Source of the DNA: Pseudoflavonifractor phocaeensis
GTDB taxonomy: Bacteria > Bacillota > Clostridia > Oscillospirales > Oscillospiraceae
Length of the DNA stretch: 64,000 bases
Reading direction: 5' to 3'
Assembly (NCBI RefSeq): GCF_021531375.1
Contig: NZ_JADYTU010000002.1
Location: 108,059 to 172,058, forward strand
Part shown: positions 49,192 to 60,260 of the stretch, in pieces
How positions within the stretch are numbered: the stretch's first letter is position 1
Layout: each line of letters starts with the position of its first letter
Position numbers and translations under genes: made by a program
The notes under the pieces: model-generated
Database searches by the model: none
Told to the model about the DNA's origin: nothing
The model's input: only the letters and a program-made list of their open reading frames with translations

Positions 49192-51231
49192 TCAGTTGGC
49201 CTGGGGCAGGGAGACGATGGCCTTGAACAGATCCCCGTCCACCGTCAGATCGAAGGTGCCGCCCTGGAGCTCGGTGAGGCTGCGGGCAATGGACAGCCCC
49301 AGACCGGACCCCTCGGTGGTCCGGGATTCCTCTCCCCGGACGAAACGCTCCATCAGCTGCTCCGGCGGGACGTTCAGAGGCTCCCGGGAGATGTTCTTGA
49401 CCGACAGCGTTACCTGGCCGTGGCCCCGGCTCAGATCCAGATAGACCCGGGTGCCCTCCATAGCGTACTTGGAGCAGTTGGACAGCAGGTTGTCAATGAC
49501 CCGCCACAGGTGCCTGCCGTCGGCATAGACCCAGGTCTCCCCCTCGGGCAGGGCGGTGACCACGGTGAGCTTCCGGTCCTCCAGCTTCTCCGTCCACTCT
49601 CCCAGAGCCTGGTCAATGAGCTGGGCCATGCCAATCTTCTCCCGGTTGACGCTGAGCACCCCAGTGGAGGCCTTGCTGGCCTCCACCAGATCTTCCGTCA
49701 GCTTTTTCAGCCGCTGGGACTTCCGGTCCAGCACCTCAATGTACTCCAGCGCCTTGGGGTCGGTCTGGTCGGTGGTCTTGAGAAGGTCAACATAATTGAT
49801 GATGGAGGTGAGGGGAGTCTTCAGATCGTGGGACACGTTGGTAATGAGCTCGGCCTTGAACCGCTCGCTCTTCATCTGCTCGTCCACGGCTTCGGCCATG
49901 CCCTGGGAAATATTGTTCAGGTCTTCGGCGTGACAACGCAGGTCATGGGGCATGCGGTGGGTGTCGATCTGGTGGCTCAGATTGCCGGCGGCGATGGCCT
50001 GGCTGCCCCTGCGCAGCTTGCGGAAGCCCAGGGACCACCAGCACAGCAGAAGTAGGACCGCACCGTTCAGCAGCCACCACAGCAGACCGGCCCACCCATC
50101 GTACATTGACCGGGTAAACAGTATCACGTTTGCAAAAAAGTATGCGCCAAAGGCGGCGATGATCCGCCACAGGAGGGGGAGGGAGCGGACAAGTTCCAGA
50201 CCGCTCCGCCACAGCCAGCCGCAGATGCGGCAGATCAGGGTGGTCCGGGCCAGGGTGTGGGCTTTCAGACGGACCGCCAGAGTCCGCAGAGTCAGGGCGA
50301 TGACAGCGGCAAACAAAACGCAGACCGCCGCCACTGCTGCGGACAGCCAGCCGTACTCCGGCTCCAGCTGGGGACGACCCACCACGTAGCTGTAAAAACA
50401 CTCCAAAAGGTACCATCCCAGGGCAAAGAGCGCCGTTCCGGCGATTACCATAACCATAAGATACAGGTCAAAGAAGATAGCTTCCTGCCAGGTAGGGACG
50501 ATCTGCTCTACACCGGCCTTGTGTCCGGCGGCCCAAAGGATGAAAAACAGGGCGGCAGCGGCAGCGGCAAGACAGACACCGGCAATGATCAGCCATTGAG
50601 AGAAGCAGTAATTTGCCTGGTAATATCGGTAGGAGATTTGAGCGAAGTCGTCTTGCACTGTGCCGAGCTGGTCCATGGACGGAACGCCGCACTCCACGGT
50701 ATAAACGGTCTTTTCCTGGGACGTCTTGCCCGGTGAGGTTGTGTTCTCCGACAGACCGGGAGGGATGGAGGACTCTGCGGCGTATGCCTCGCCTGCGTCG
50801 GAGGTGAAGAACTCTCCCAGGATGAAAAAGGCGTAGTTGATTTCTTGGACCTGGTCGGCGAGAATGGTCCCCTCCTCCAAATTGGAGGTCACCACTTCGC
50901 CCCCGGCGCTGCGGACCACAAAGCGGAAATTGGTGGCGGAGGGATCAAGGCTCTGTTCCAGTTGCTGCATGCGCTCCATGATCTGCTGCCGTTCCACATA
51001 AGTCAGGTCCGCTTGCTCCAGTTCATGGTCCAGCGCGAAAGCCTCTGCGATCTGGTTCTGGTACTCCCGCAGCAGGTTGCGAAATTGGCCGGTATCCTGG
51101 TAGCTCTCTCCGCCCAGATAGGGGGCGGCCTGGAGTGCCTTGAGTCCGCAGCTGGCGCCCATAAATACGGCGCAAAACAGCAGCATCCAGGCAATGAGCT
51201 TGCCCGGAATGCCGTCCTGTATCCGCTTCAA
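49192..51231 (-). CDS. membrane sensor histidine kinase
   Basis: The 679-residue kinase has one N-terminal transmembrane helix (12-30), an extracytoplasmic domain (about 35-210), then some six hydrophobic segments (213-235, 254-280, 296-318, 350-372, 380-400), a HAMP-like linker, HisKA with phosphoacceptor His468 in NVSHDLKTPLTS, and HATPase_c with N-box IDNLLSNCSKYA and G-box GSGLGLSIA. The multi-helix membrane part is larger than usual. The stimulus is unknown. It is encoded six bases after its response regulator. Confidence 0.92.
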   Translation of the reverse strand: MKRIQDGIPGKLIAWMLLFCAVFMGASCGLKALQAAPYLGGESYQDTGQFRNLLREYQNQIAEAFALDHELEQADLTYVERQQIMERMQQLEQSLDPSATNFRFVVRSAGGEVVTSNLEEGTILADQVQEINYAFFILGEFFTSDAGEAYAAESSIPPGLSENTTSPGKTSQEKTVYTVECGVPSMDQLGTVQDDFAQISYRYYQANYCFSQWLIIAGVCLAAAAAALFFILWAAGHKAGVEQIVPTWQEAIFFDLYLMVMVIAGTALFALGWYLLECFYSYVVGRPQLEPEYGWLSAAVAAVCVLFAAVIALTLRTLAVRLKAHTLARTTLICRICGWLWRSGLELVRSLPLLWRIIAAFGAYFFANVILFTRSMYDGWAGLLWWLLNGAVLLLLCWWSLGFRKLRRGSQAIAAGNLSHQIDTHRMPHDLRCHAEDLNNISQGMAEAVDEQMKSERFKAELITNVSHDLKTPLTSIINYVDLLKTTDQTDPKALEYIEVLDRKSQRLKKLTEDLVEASKASTGVLSVNREKIGMAQLIDQALGEWTEKLEDRKLTVVTALPEGETWVYADGRHLWRVIDNLLSNCSKYAMEGTRVYLDLSRGHGQVTLSVKNISREPLNVPPEQLMERFVRGEESRTTEGSGLGLSIARSLTELQGGTFDLTVDGDLFKAIVSLPQAN

Positions 51232-51237
51232 GGCACG

Positions 51238-51930
51238 TCACTCCTTTTCCATCTTATAGCCCAGCCCCCAGACCACCTTCAGATACCGGGGCTCGGCGGG
51301 ATTGATTTCGATCTTCTCCCGCAGGTGGCGGATGTGTACGGCCACCGTGTTCTCCGAGCCGTAGGCCGGGTCGTTCCATACCTGCTCATAGATCTGGGCC
51401 GAGGAGAACACCTGCCCCGGGTGAGACAAAAGCAGCTTCAAAATGTTGTACTCGATGGGGGTGAGGGAGACTGGCGCGCCGTCCACGGTCACCTGCTTGG
51501 CTCCGTCGTCCATGGCGATGGGACCCACGCTGAGCAGACCGGGACCCTTCTCCGCACCGCCCAGGCTGGTGTACCGCCGCAGCTGGGACTTGACCCGGGC
51601 GATGACCTCCAGGGGGTTGAAGGGCTTGGTGATATAGTCGTCCGCCCCGATGTTCAGCCCCAGGATCTTGTCCGCGTCCTCGCTTTTGGCGGTGAGCAGG
51701 ATAATGGGTATGTTGTTGTCCTCCCGCAGCTTGGCGGTGGTGCGGATGCCGTCCAGCTCGGGCATCATGATGTCCATCAGGATCAGGTGGATGTCGTTCT
51801 GCTCCACCGCCCGCAGGGCTTCCCGTCCGTTGTAGGCCTTGACGGTCTGGTAGCCCTCGCTGGTCAAATAAATATCCAGAGCCGAGACGATGTCCCGGTC
51901 GTCGTCACAAATCAGAATGGTGTGGGTCAT
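51238..51930 (-). CDS. OmpR-family response regulator
   Basis: The 230-residue regulator has a receiver domain (phosphoacceptor Asp53 in LILMDIMMPELDG, acidic pair at 9-11, Lys in LLTAKSED) and a winged-helix DNA-binding domain (about 130-230; LTPIEYNILKLLLSHPGQVF, NTVAVHIRHLREKIE). GGGAGAACGG precedes the ATG. It forms a two-gene operon with the sensor kinase downstream. Confidence 0.95.
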   Translation of the reverse strand: MTHTILICDDDRDIVSALDIYLTSEGYQTVKAYNGREALRAVEQNDIHLILMDIMMPELDGIRTTAKLREDNNIPIILLTAKSEDADKILGLNIGADDYITKPFNPLEVIARVKSQLRRYTSLGGAEKGPGLLSVGPIAMDDGAKQVTVDGAPVSLTPIEYNILKLLLSHPGQVFSSAQIYEQVWNDPAYGSENTVAVHIRHLREKIEINPAEPRYLKVVWGLGYKMEKE

Positions 51931-51968
51931 GGCCGTTCTCCCTTTTTCTTGATCATATCTTTAAGATT

Positions 51969-51996
51969 AGCATATCACAGACAGATTAAGTTGCAA
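51969..51996 (-). promoter_or_regulatory. promoter of the two-component operon
   Basis: Minus strand TTGCAA (51996-51991), 16-base spacer, TATGCT (51974-51969). The stretch 51997-52120 shows nothing else. Confidence 0.7.
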
Positions 51997-52123
51997 GGGA
52001 GAAATTGTTAAGAAGTCTTTAAGGTGCGGAGAAAGGTGCAAAAAATAAAGAGCGCCCGGACGGGCGAAACCATTTTTCACCAGCCTGGGCAGATTTCTGA
52101 CTGTTTTGGAGTTGGTATTAAGA

Positions 52124-52158
52124 GATAAAAAAGAAAGGGTACCCTGACGGTTCCCTTT
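52124..52158 (-). terminator. terminator of the Asn/Gln-rich microprotein transcript
   Basis: AAAGGGTACC (52133-52142) pairs with GGTTCCCTTT (52149-52158) with one mismatch; the minus strand then reads CTTTTTTATC. Confidence 0.75.
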
Positions 52159-52186
52159 CAGACGAGCTATCCCGCCGAAACCTTTG

Positions 52187-52215
52187 GCCGCCGGGCTGCT
52201 TAACAGCCCGGCGGC
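52187..52215 (-). other. strong GC hairpin in the microprotein 3' region
   Basis: A perfect 12-bp stem (52187-52198 with 52204-52215), TTAAG loop on the minus strand, no T-tract. With the terminator hairpin it forms a structured 3' untranslated region of about 130 bases. Confidence 0.6.
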
Positions 52216-52256
52216 GTGTTGAGTAGACGCGGGGATTCGCGGAGGGGGAGAAGGGC

Positions 52257-52400
52257 TCAGCGGGCGGAAGGGTCCCGGCTGTTCTTCTTCTGGTTCAGAC
52301 GGTTCTGGGCGTTCTGAGCATTCTGATTCTGAGAATTCTGAACGCTGTCCTGGGCCTGATTGTTCTGGCGCTTCTGATTGTTTTGCTGATTGGGATTCAT
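52257..52400 (-). CDS. 47-residue Asn/Gln-rich microprotein
   Basis: A short frame opens at ATG 52400 after an excellent GAGGAGGTACGATCC site and ends with TGA at 52257. The peptide begins MNPNQQNNQKRQNNQAQDSV, is about half Asn and Gln, basic, without Cys or a hydrophobic segment, and ends RDPSAR. This composition recalls gamma-type small acid-soluble spore proteins, but I see no family motif. It has its own structured 3' region and terminator. Confidence 0.72.
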   Translation of the reverse strand: MNPNQQNNQKRQNNQAQDSVQNSQNQNAQNAQNRLNQKKNSRDPSAR

Positions 52401-52530
52401 GGATCGTACCTCCTCATAATTTGGATACGCAGGTAGTTTGGCAGGGACCGGGCGAAACTATACGGCGGTTTCAGAGAAAATTTGGGAAGGTGATGATTTA
52501 TTTTTGAGCCGGGACCGGGTAAGCTGGCTA

Positions 52531-52559
52531 TTGACAAACAGAGGAAAACATGCTAAGAT
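52531..52559 (+). promoter_or_regulatory. promoter of the tRNA-Ser pair
   Basis: TTGACA (52531-52536), 17-base spacer, TAAGAT (52554-52559). Confidence 0.85.
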
Positions 52560-52588
52560 AACATTCGCCTCTGATTGAGTAAAGATGA

Positions 52589-52675
52589 GGAGAGATGTCC
52601 GAGTGGTTTAAGGAGCCGGTCTTGAAAACCGGTGACTCGCAAGAGCCGTGGGTTCGAATCCCACTCTCTCCGCCA
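52589..52675 (+). tRNA. tRNA-Ser(TGA)
   Basis: 87-nt class II tRNA with encoded CCA; anticodon loop CTTGAAA gives TGA. Confidence 0.95.
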
Positions 52676-52720
52676 CTTTAATCTCGGACAACTGAAGATT
52701 GATCCGGAACTTACAGCCAT

Positions 52721-52812
52721 GCAGAAGTACCCAAGTGGCTATAAGGGGCTCCCCTGCTAAGGGAGTAGGCGGGTAAAACCGTGCGGGGGTTCGAATCCCC
52801 CCTTCTGCGCCA
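52721..52812 (+). tRNA. tRNA-Ser(GCT)
   Basis: 92-nt class II tRNA with encoded CCA; anticodon loop CTGCTAA gives GCT; long variable arm. Confidence 0.95.
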
Positions 52813-52857
52813 GAAAGTGCCGAAATCGCTTGAACAAGCGGTTTCGGCACTTTCTTT
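52813..52857 (+). terminator. terminator after the tRNA-Ser pair
   Basis: A 19-bp stem with one wobble (52813-52831 with 52836-52854) and CTTTTT. Confidence 0.92.
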
Positions 52858-52859
52858 TT

Positions 52860-53397
52860 GTGTTTTAGCATTTTTTGTGCTGGGGGAAAGAGATTGAAAG
52901 GATGTGCAATCATGCCCTGATATTGAGAAGAAAATATTCTATAGTTAGCATGATAGTTAGCACAGATTTTCCTTTCCCATGTAATTGACGCCGGTGTGGA
53001 ATTCGAGATAAAAAAGATGCGCAATCATGCCCTCCTATTGACAAAAACGTGAGATTTGTTTTATATTTGGGGTGCGGGGTGGTAGCCCCGCACCCCCGGC
53101 CTTTACCAGTTCAGCAATTCTTGCATTGCCAGAACTATGAGGCCGGACACCGTGCCCGCCAGAATGTCAGCGAGAATCTGTTCCAATCTGTCGGGCCTCG
53201 CCGTGGGCTTTTGCCTGCGGCGTTTTTTCTTTCACCTGACCGGCTCAATGACTTCCGTTCTGATCATCATTGCATCTTGGTGTGAGTGTATATGAAGGGC
53301 GAAATATTGAGTAAAAGTACTTGCGTGAGGCTGCGCGATGTGTGTCCGGTCACAGTTATAAGAACGCTGTTATAATATAGCAAAAGGAGGCGATCCC
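52860..53397. other. possible integrative-element scar after tRNA-Ser(GCT)
   Basis: This gene-poor stretch contains a 26-bp direct repeat with three mismatches (52901-52926 and 53016-53041, core GCAATCATGCCCT), two tandem copies of ATAGTTAGCA (52941-52950, 52953-52962), an 11-bp hairpin GGGGTGCGGGG with complement (about 53069-53096), and a minus-strand frame lacking an ATG that ends at 53103 with DRLEQILADILAGTVSGLIV. These look like att or accessory-binding sites and the tail of a small mobile-element gene. Confidence 0.45.
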
Positions 53398-53595
53398 ATG
53401 GAAAAGAAAACCGGTACGGCGGCGACAAGAGCGAAAAACAAATATAACGCCGCAAATTACGACAGGCTTTCCCCGTTTGTCAAGAAGGGGAAAAAGGAAA
53501 GATACAGAGCGGCGGCGACGGCTGCTGGGTATAGCCTGAACGAGTTTATGGAAAAGGCTATGGATGCTCTGGCGAATCAAATTCTAGGAGAATAG
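53398..53595 (+). CDS. small ribbon-helix-helix-like protein (mobile-element type)
   Basis: The 65-residue basic protein has an N-terminal Lys/Arg-rich stretch, one strand-like segment NYDRLSPFVKKGKKERYRA, and a C-terminal helix pair AATAAGYSLNEFMEKAMDAL, resembling Arc/MetJ-type or integrative-element regulators often annotated as hypothetical. AAAAGGAGGCGATCCC precedes the ATG, TATAAT lies about 25 bases further upstream, and a short terminator follows. No toxin or partner gene is adjacent. Confidence 0.65.
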   Translation: MEKKTGTAATRAKNKYNAANYDRLSPFVKKGKKERYRAAATAAGYSLNEFMEKAMDALANQILGE

Positions 53596-53599
53596 ACAG

Positions 53600-53632
53600 A
53601 AAGCTCGGTGCTTTGCCGCGCCGGGCTTTTTA
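53600..53632 (+). terminator. terminator after the small ribbon-helix-helix-like gene
   Basis: A 9-bp stem with one wobble (53600-53608 with 53621-53629), then TTTTT. Confidence 0.65.
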
Positions 53633-53710
53633 CCCGCTGACCGATATACGCCTGTGAGTCTCTTGCCGGGATTGCCCGCCCGCATTTGGAAGAAAAGTGG
53701 ACGGGATACC

Positions 53711-53738
53711 TTGACAAGAAGGGAAAATGTGATAAAAT
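53711..53738 (+). promoter_or_regulatory. promoter of the T-box operon
   Basis: TTGACA (53711-53716), 16-base spacer, TAAAAT (53733-53738). Confidence 0.82.
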
Positions 53739-53763
53739 ACTCCCGATAAATGTGTTGACGGAA

Positions 53764-53963
53764 CCAAGCGCGGTACGCGGTCACGAGCGAGAGGGGACGG
53801 TGGGAGCCCTCGGCCACACGGCAGCGCGCGCCACTCCGGAACGGCCCGCGACGAGCGGGACGGCCCATCCCCGTTATTGGATGACTGAGACGCCTTTTAT
53901 CGGGATAATCAGGGTGGTACCGTGGAACTTTCCGCCCCTGGCTTTTGTCAGGGGCGGTTTTTT
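53764..53963 (+). ncRNA. T-box leader, probably tRNA-Ala-sensing
   Basis: The canonical T-box sequence AGGGTGGTACCGTGG is at 53911-53925, followed by a terminator (CCGCCCCTG 53932-53940 with CAGGGGCGG 53949-53957, T6). The Stem I region shows GAGCGAGAGGGGACGG and TGGGAGCCC. In the 3' strand, GCGCCACTCCGGAACGG offers GCC as specifier, an Ala codon that pairs with the GGC anticodon of the two tRNA-Ala genes here. TGGT can pair with the ACCA end of that tRNA. The alaS gene in the same operon supports Ala. Confidence 0.88.
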
Positions 53964-53985
53964 GTTCCGAAGGAAAGGAGAGATC

Positions 53986-54771
53986 ATGAAGCAGTATATC
54001 GTGGACGCCTTTGCCGACCGTATGTTTGAAGGCAACGCGGCGGCGGTGTGCGTCATGGACCGGTGGCCCGGCGAGGAGCTGATGCTTAAGATCGCCGGAG
54101 AGAACGCCCTCCCGGAAACGGCCTTTGCCGTCCCGGAGGGAGAGGGCTACCGCCTGCGGTGGTTCGCCCCCGGGGAGGAGGTAGACCTGTGCGGACACGC
54201 CACCCTGGCCGCCGCCTATGTGATCTTGAACCGGGTCCGGCCTGAGACGGAGCAGGTGGCTTTTCAGACCAAAAGCGGGACGCTGACCGTAAGGCGGCGG
54301 GAGGACCTGCTGGAGATGGATTTTCCGGCCTATTCCCTGAAGCAAGTGGAAGTCACCGACGACATGGAGGCGGCCTTGGGCGTACGCCCTGTGGAGGCCT
54401 GGCGGGCCAGGGACCTGGTCTGCGTGCTGGAGCGCGAGGAGGACGTGACGGACCTGAAGCCCGACCTGGAGGCGATGAAAAAGCTGCGGGGGGCGCTGTG
54501 CCAGGTGACGGCCAGAGGCAGCCGGTATGACTGCGTGTCCCGGACCTTCGGGCCCAAATGCGGGATTCCGGAGGATCCGGTGTGCGGCTCCGGCCACTGT
54601 CACATCATCCCCTACTGGGCCGCCAAAACGGGAAAAACCGAGTTTACGGCCCGGCAGGCCTCGCCCCGGGGCGGCACCCTGTACTGCCGCCTGGAGGGAG
54701 ACCGGGTGGTTCTGGCGGGCCGCGCGGTGCTGTATGCCGAATGTGAACTGATGCTGGAGGATGTGGAATGA
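53986..54771 (+). CDS. PhzF-family isomerase/epimerase-like protein
   Basis: The 261-residue protein has the PhzF pattern: YIVDAFADRMFEGNAAAVC at the N-terminus, catalytic-type Glu44 in NALPETAFA, WFAPGEEVDLCGHATLAAAY, and EDPVCGSGHC at the start of the second half. PhzF relatives have diaminopimelate-epimerase folds and diverse, mostly unknown, isomerase roles. GGAAAGGAGAG precedes ATG 53986. It is the first gene after the T-box, so it responds to alanine-tRNA charging, which hints at alanine-related metabolism. Confidence 0.88.
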   Translation: MKQYIVDAFADRMFEGNAAAVCVMDRWPGEELMLKIAGENALPETAFAVPEGEGYRLRWFAPGEEVDLCGHATLAAAYVILNRVRPETEQVAFQTKSGTLTVRRREDLLEMDFPAYSLKQVEVTDDMEAALGVRPVEAWRARDLVCVLEREEDVTDLKPDLEAMKKLRGALCQVTARGSRYDCVSRTFGPKCGIPEDPVCGSGHCHIIPYWAAKTGKTEFTARQASPRGGTLYCRLEGDRVVLAGRAVLYAECELMLEDVE

Positions 54772-55196
54772 AGCGAAAAATATCTGTTCTGATGGCCGTG
54801 CTTCTGCTGGCCCTTCTGACGCTGACCGGGTGCAGAGGCGCCCGTCCCCTGCCCGAGGGCATGGAGGAGGAGGCGGTGGGCGAGGCCGCCCGGGAGATCG
54901 TAGCCCTGCTGGTGGACGGAAACTACCAGGAGGTGGCCGATTCTTTCCGCCCTGAGGTGAAGGAGGAGTATTCCGTCACCGCCGACACCGTCAAGGCCAT
55001 GATGGACACGGTGTCTGAGGCTGGCGGCTATGTGAAGACTACCCGTACCCTGGTGGTGGGGGGCGACAGCAAGAAATTCACCGAGCCCTATGCCGCCACC
55101 GCCGTCTACTGCGAGCACCAGTCGAAGGATGTGATCTATGAGATCTCCTTCGATGCCGACCTGAAGGTGATCGGCCTTCAGGTAAAACAAAAGTGA
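54768..55196 (+). CDS. lipoprotein with DUF3887-like domain
   Basis: The 142-residue protein has a lipoprotein signal, MKRKISVLMAVLLLALLTLT followed by GC, placing the lipid on Cys22. The mature part (REIVALLVDGNYQEVADSF, then VTADTVKAMMDTVSEAGGYV) matches the cystatin-like DUF3887 pattern of extracytoplasmic Firmicute proteins. It overlaps the PhzF-like gene by ATGA and precedes alaS by 38 bases. Its function is unknown. Confidence 0.78.
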   Translation: MKRKISVLMAVLLLALLTLTGCRGARPLPEGMEEEAVGEAAREIVALLVDGNYQEVADSFRPEVKEEYSVTADTVKAMMDTVSEAGGYVKTTRTLVVGGDSKKFTEPYAATAVYCEHQSKDVIYEISFDADLKVIGLQVKQK

Positions 55197-55234
55197 GAAA
55201 CCAAAATTTAAGATAAAAAACGGAGGTAATACCC

Positions 55235-57910
<2,676 letters not shown>

Positions 57911-57911
57911 G

Positions 57912-58454
57912 ATGACCCGGGAGGACCTGAGCCGCTTCTGTGCGCTGGAGATCGACTTTGAGTCCATCGGGTTGCTGGAGCCCGGCGTGGACCAGCCTCC
58001 CTATTTCTGCACGCCTGTGGGCGCGGAATATGTGGGGCGGCTGGGCTGTGACGGCGTCCATTTCGTCCTACTTCCCGGGGATGAGCGGGTGTTCTGTGTA
58101 GACCCCGCCATGGGGGAGCCGGGGACCTATGTGCTGCCGGTAGCGGAGGATATGCGCCAGTTCCTGTCCTTCGTCCTTTATTGCTGTGATGTCGGCCCGA
58201 TTGCCCAGATTTGGTGGCTGGAGGAAGAACGTTTCCGTCAGCTGCTGGAGGAGGACGCCCAGGCCCGGTGGCCGGGCTGTGAGTCCTTCCTGGCGCAGAA
58301 GGAGTCCACCCTGGTTGCCATTGGAGAGGCTTTTGGCCTGACTCCCGCCGATTCTTACGGTCCGGTCCGGGCGTTTCAGGCGGATTTTGACCCCGGTATT
58401 CTGCGGTTCTCTGACGAGTACTATGACGTGCTGGGTCTGGAGCGGAAAACCTGA
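57912..58454 (+). CDS. hypothetical protein downstream of alaS
   Basis: I do not recognise this 180-residue soluble protein. It starts one base after the alaS stop, with only a weak site inside alaS, so it is probably translated by coupling. It is acidic, contains GVHFVLLPGDERVFCVDP and DMRQFLSFVLYCCDVGPIAQ, an arrangement loosely like SMI1/KNR4 (SUKH) proteins, but no diagnostic motif is certain. It is the last gene of the T-box operon. Confidence 0.6.
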   Translation: MTREDLSRFCALEIDFESIGLLEPGVDQPPYFCTPVGAEYVGRLGCDGVHFVLLPGDERVFCVDPAMGEPGTYVLPVAEDMRQFLSFVLYCCDVGPIAQIWWLEEERFRQLLEEDAQARWPGCESFLAQKESTLVAIGEAFGLTPADSYGPVRAFQADFDPGILRFSDEYYDVLGLERKT

Positions 58455-58464
58455 TTACCAGATG

Positions 58465-58500
58465 ATCTGCGGGAATCCTTCGGGATTCCCGCAGATTTTT
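58465..58500 (+). terminator. terminator of the alaS operon
   Basis: A 14-bp stem (58465-58478 with 58483-58496) and T-tract. Confidence 0.92.
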
Positions 58501-58501
58501 G

Positions 58502-58529
58502 TTGCAATCCCCGCAGAATGAGGTAAAAT
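58502..58529 (+). promoter_or_regulatory. promoter of the HIT gene
   Basis: TTGCAA (58502-58507), 16-base spacer, TAAAAT (58524-58529). Confidence 0.78.
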
Positions 58530-58560
58530 GGAATTACCAAGCAACAAAGGAGGTTTTTCC

Positions 58561-58899
58561 ATGTCCGATTGTCTGTTTTGCAAGATCGCAGGGGGGCAGA
58601 TCCCGTCCAACAAGGTTTATGAGGACGAGGTGTGCTATGCCTTTTACGACATTGATCCTCAGGCGCCCACCCATTTTCTGGTGATCCCCAAGGCCCACAT
58701 CGGCTCCGTAGCCGAGGTCAATGAGGACAACGCCGCTGTGGTGGCCCACATTTTCGCCGTCATCTCCAAAGTGACCAAGGAACTTGGTCTGGACAGCTAC
58801 CGCGTGGTGTCCAACATCGGCGAGCAGGCTGGGCAGTCCGTCCACCATCTGCATTTTCATGTTCTGAGCGGCCGTGATATGACCTGGCCTCCGGGCTAA
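58561..58899 (+). CDS. HIT-family nucleotide hydrolase (HINT/PKCI type)
   Basis: The 112-residue protein has the HIT triad HHLHFHVL (His 96, 98, 100) and the N-terminal CLFCKIAGGQIPS typical of HINT proteins, which hydrolyse nucleoside phosphoramidates and adenylyl-amino-acid compounds. AAAGGAGG precedes ATG 58561; it is monocistronic. Placement after alaS fits the reported ability of HINT to remove aminoacyl adenylates, but that link is inference. Confidence 0.94.
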   Translation: MSDCLFCKIAGGQIPSNKVYEDEVCYAFYDIDPQAPTHFLVIPKAHIGSVAEVNEDNAAVVAHIFAVISKVTKELGLDSYRVVSNIGEQAGQSVHHLHFHVLSGRDMTWPPG

Positions 58900-58906
58900 A
58901 AGCAAA

Positions 58907-58940
58907 AAACTTCCCATCCGGCCGGATGGGAAGTTTTTTT
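58907..58940. terminator. terminator between the HIT gene and the formate channel gene
   Basis: A 13-bp stem (58907-58919 with 58924-58936), T7 on the plus strand and A-rich start on the other side. Confidence 0.92.
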
Positions 58941-58956
58941 ATCCTGCTGCTTGTAT

Positions 58957-59775
58957 TTAACGCTTTTTCAGGTGGCAGAACCACATGAGCCAGCCCAGGG
59001 CCGCGCCGCCCAGAATATTGCCCAGAGTGACAGGGACCAGATTGCCCAACAGGAAATTGGACAGGGTGAGGGCGGACAGGTCCACACCCGCCTCGGCGGC
59101 CAGCTGGGCGTAAGCGGGAACCGCCTTGGCCATGAGGCCGGCGGAGATGTAATACATGTTGGCCACGCAGTGCTCAAAGCCGCACAGGACGAAGTAAGCC
59201 ACCGGCAGGAAAGCGCCGATGATCTTGCCGGTGGTGTCCTTGGCGGACATGGCCATGAGGACGCCCAGGCAGACCAGCAGGTTGCACAGGATGCCCAGTA
59301 CCACGCCGTTGGCGAAGGGAATGGCACATTTGCCGGCGGCTACCTTCATGGTGTAGACGGCCAGAGCGCCGCCGGAGTAGTTCAGCTGTCCGAAGAAGGC
59401 GCAGCCGGCGGCCACGGCCAGGGCGCCCACGAAGTTGGCCAGGTAGACGATGACCCAGCTGCGGAGCATCTCAGCCAAGGTGCAGCGCTTGTCCAGCAGG
59501 GAGACGGTGATGAGGCAGTTGCCGGTAAACAGCTCCGCGCCCATGATGACTACCATGCCCAGTCCGAAGGGGAACAGCAGTCCGCAGATGGTGCGGGCGG
59601 TCCAGGTGTCCTGGATGCCGTAGACAGCGGTGTTGGTGGCGGCGCTGCCCAGAGCGATCAGCGCGCCGGCCAGGATGCCCAGCACGATGAGGAGCGGGGT
59701 CGAGCGTTTTGCTTTTCCTTCACCGACGGCGGCGTATTTTGCGGCAATTTCAGCGGGGGTGAGAGACGATTCCAT
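58957..59775 (-). CDS. formate/nitrite transporter (FocA/NirC family)
   Basis: The 272-residue channel has six transmembrane segments with internal pseudo-symmetry and the FNT motifs GMVVIMGAELFTGNCL (about 73-88) and AYFVLCGFEHCVANMYYI (about 190-207), whose central His gates conduction. It could move formate, nitrite or hydrosulfide; formate is favoured because fhs lies divergently next door. GGAAAGGATGG precedes the ATG. Confidence 0.92.
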   Translation of the reverse strand: MESSLTPAEIAAKYAAVGEGKAKRSTPLLIVLGILAGALIALGSAATNTAVYGIQDTWTARTICGLLFPFGLGMVVIMGAELFTGNCLITVSLLDKRCTLAEMLRSWVIVYLANFVGALAVAAGCAFFGQLNYSGGALAVYTMKVAAGKCAIPFANGVVLGILCNLLVCLGVLMAMSAKDTTGKIIGAFLPVAYFVLCGFEHCVANMYYISAGLMAKAVPAYAQLAAEAGVDLSALTLSNFLLGNLVPVTLGNILGGAALGWLMWFCHLKKR

Positions 59776-60168
59776 AGAAGATCCATCCTTTCCAAATCAT
59801 TGTTTTGGGGGCGCGTGCGGGGACGGCCGGAGCCGTTTTCATGGGGGAGCCGTCCTTTCGAAACGTTTGTTACAGCATAGCATAGAGAACAGAAGAATGC
59901 AAATACAAAAAAGAAGGATAGGGTTTTCTGTAGAAAATAACCAAAAAATGGGCCGAACCCTTGACGCGGAAGGGGGGATGGACGAAGAGAAAAAAAGACC
60001 CCCTTTTTTTATTCTGAAAAAAGAGAATCTTGCTTAACAAAGGAAAGTTGGAGCGAGAAAAAGGAAAAAGGAAAAACTTTACGAAATCGAGCGTTTTGCG
60101 CTAAAATAAAACCATCAAAAACAGCAGTGCACAAAGTCAATTGTTTCTGAAAAAAGCAACAAAAAATC
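59776..60168. other. divergent region between the formate channel and fhs
   Basis: About 390 bases of AT-rich, A-tract DNA with no gene. A minus-strand -10-like TATGCT lies near 59870-59890. The 60000-60120 part is exceptionally A-rich, consistent with an upstream activating region for fhs. Confidence 0.4.
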
Positions 60169-60197
60169 TTTACCAAACGGAAAAAATGCGGTACAAT
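60169..60197 (+). promoter_or_regulatory. promoter of fhs
   Basis: TTTACC (60169-60174), 17-base spacer, TACAAT (60192-60197). Confidence 0.72.
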
Positions 60198-60260
60198 AAT
60201 AACAGTCGCAAAACGCGGAACGCGTAAAAACCATACATATTTTTAAGGAGGCCAACAATC

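Noticed and set aside
52124..52260. A known riboswitch on the plus strand near 52140-52230
   Set aside because: The hairpins fit a minus-strand 3' region with a terminator, and no known riboswitch consensus matched.
53103..53235. Small minus-strand protein ending LEQILADILAGTVSGLIV...NW
   Set aside because: The frame has no ATG or GTG start before an upstream stop; kept only as a possible remnant in the element scar.
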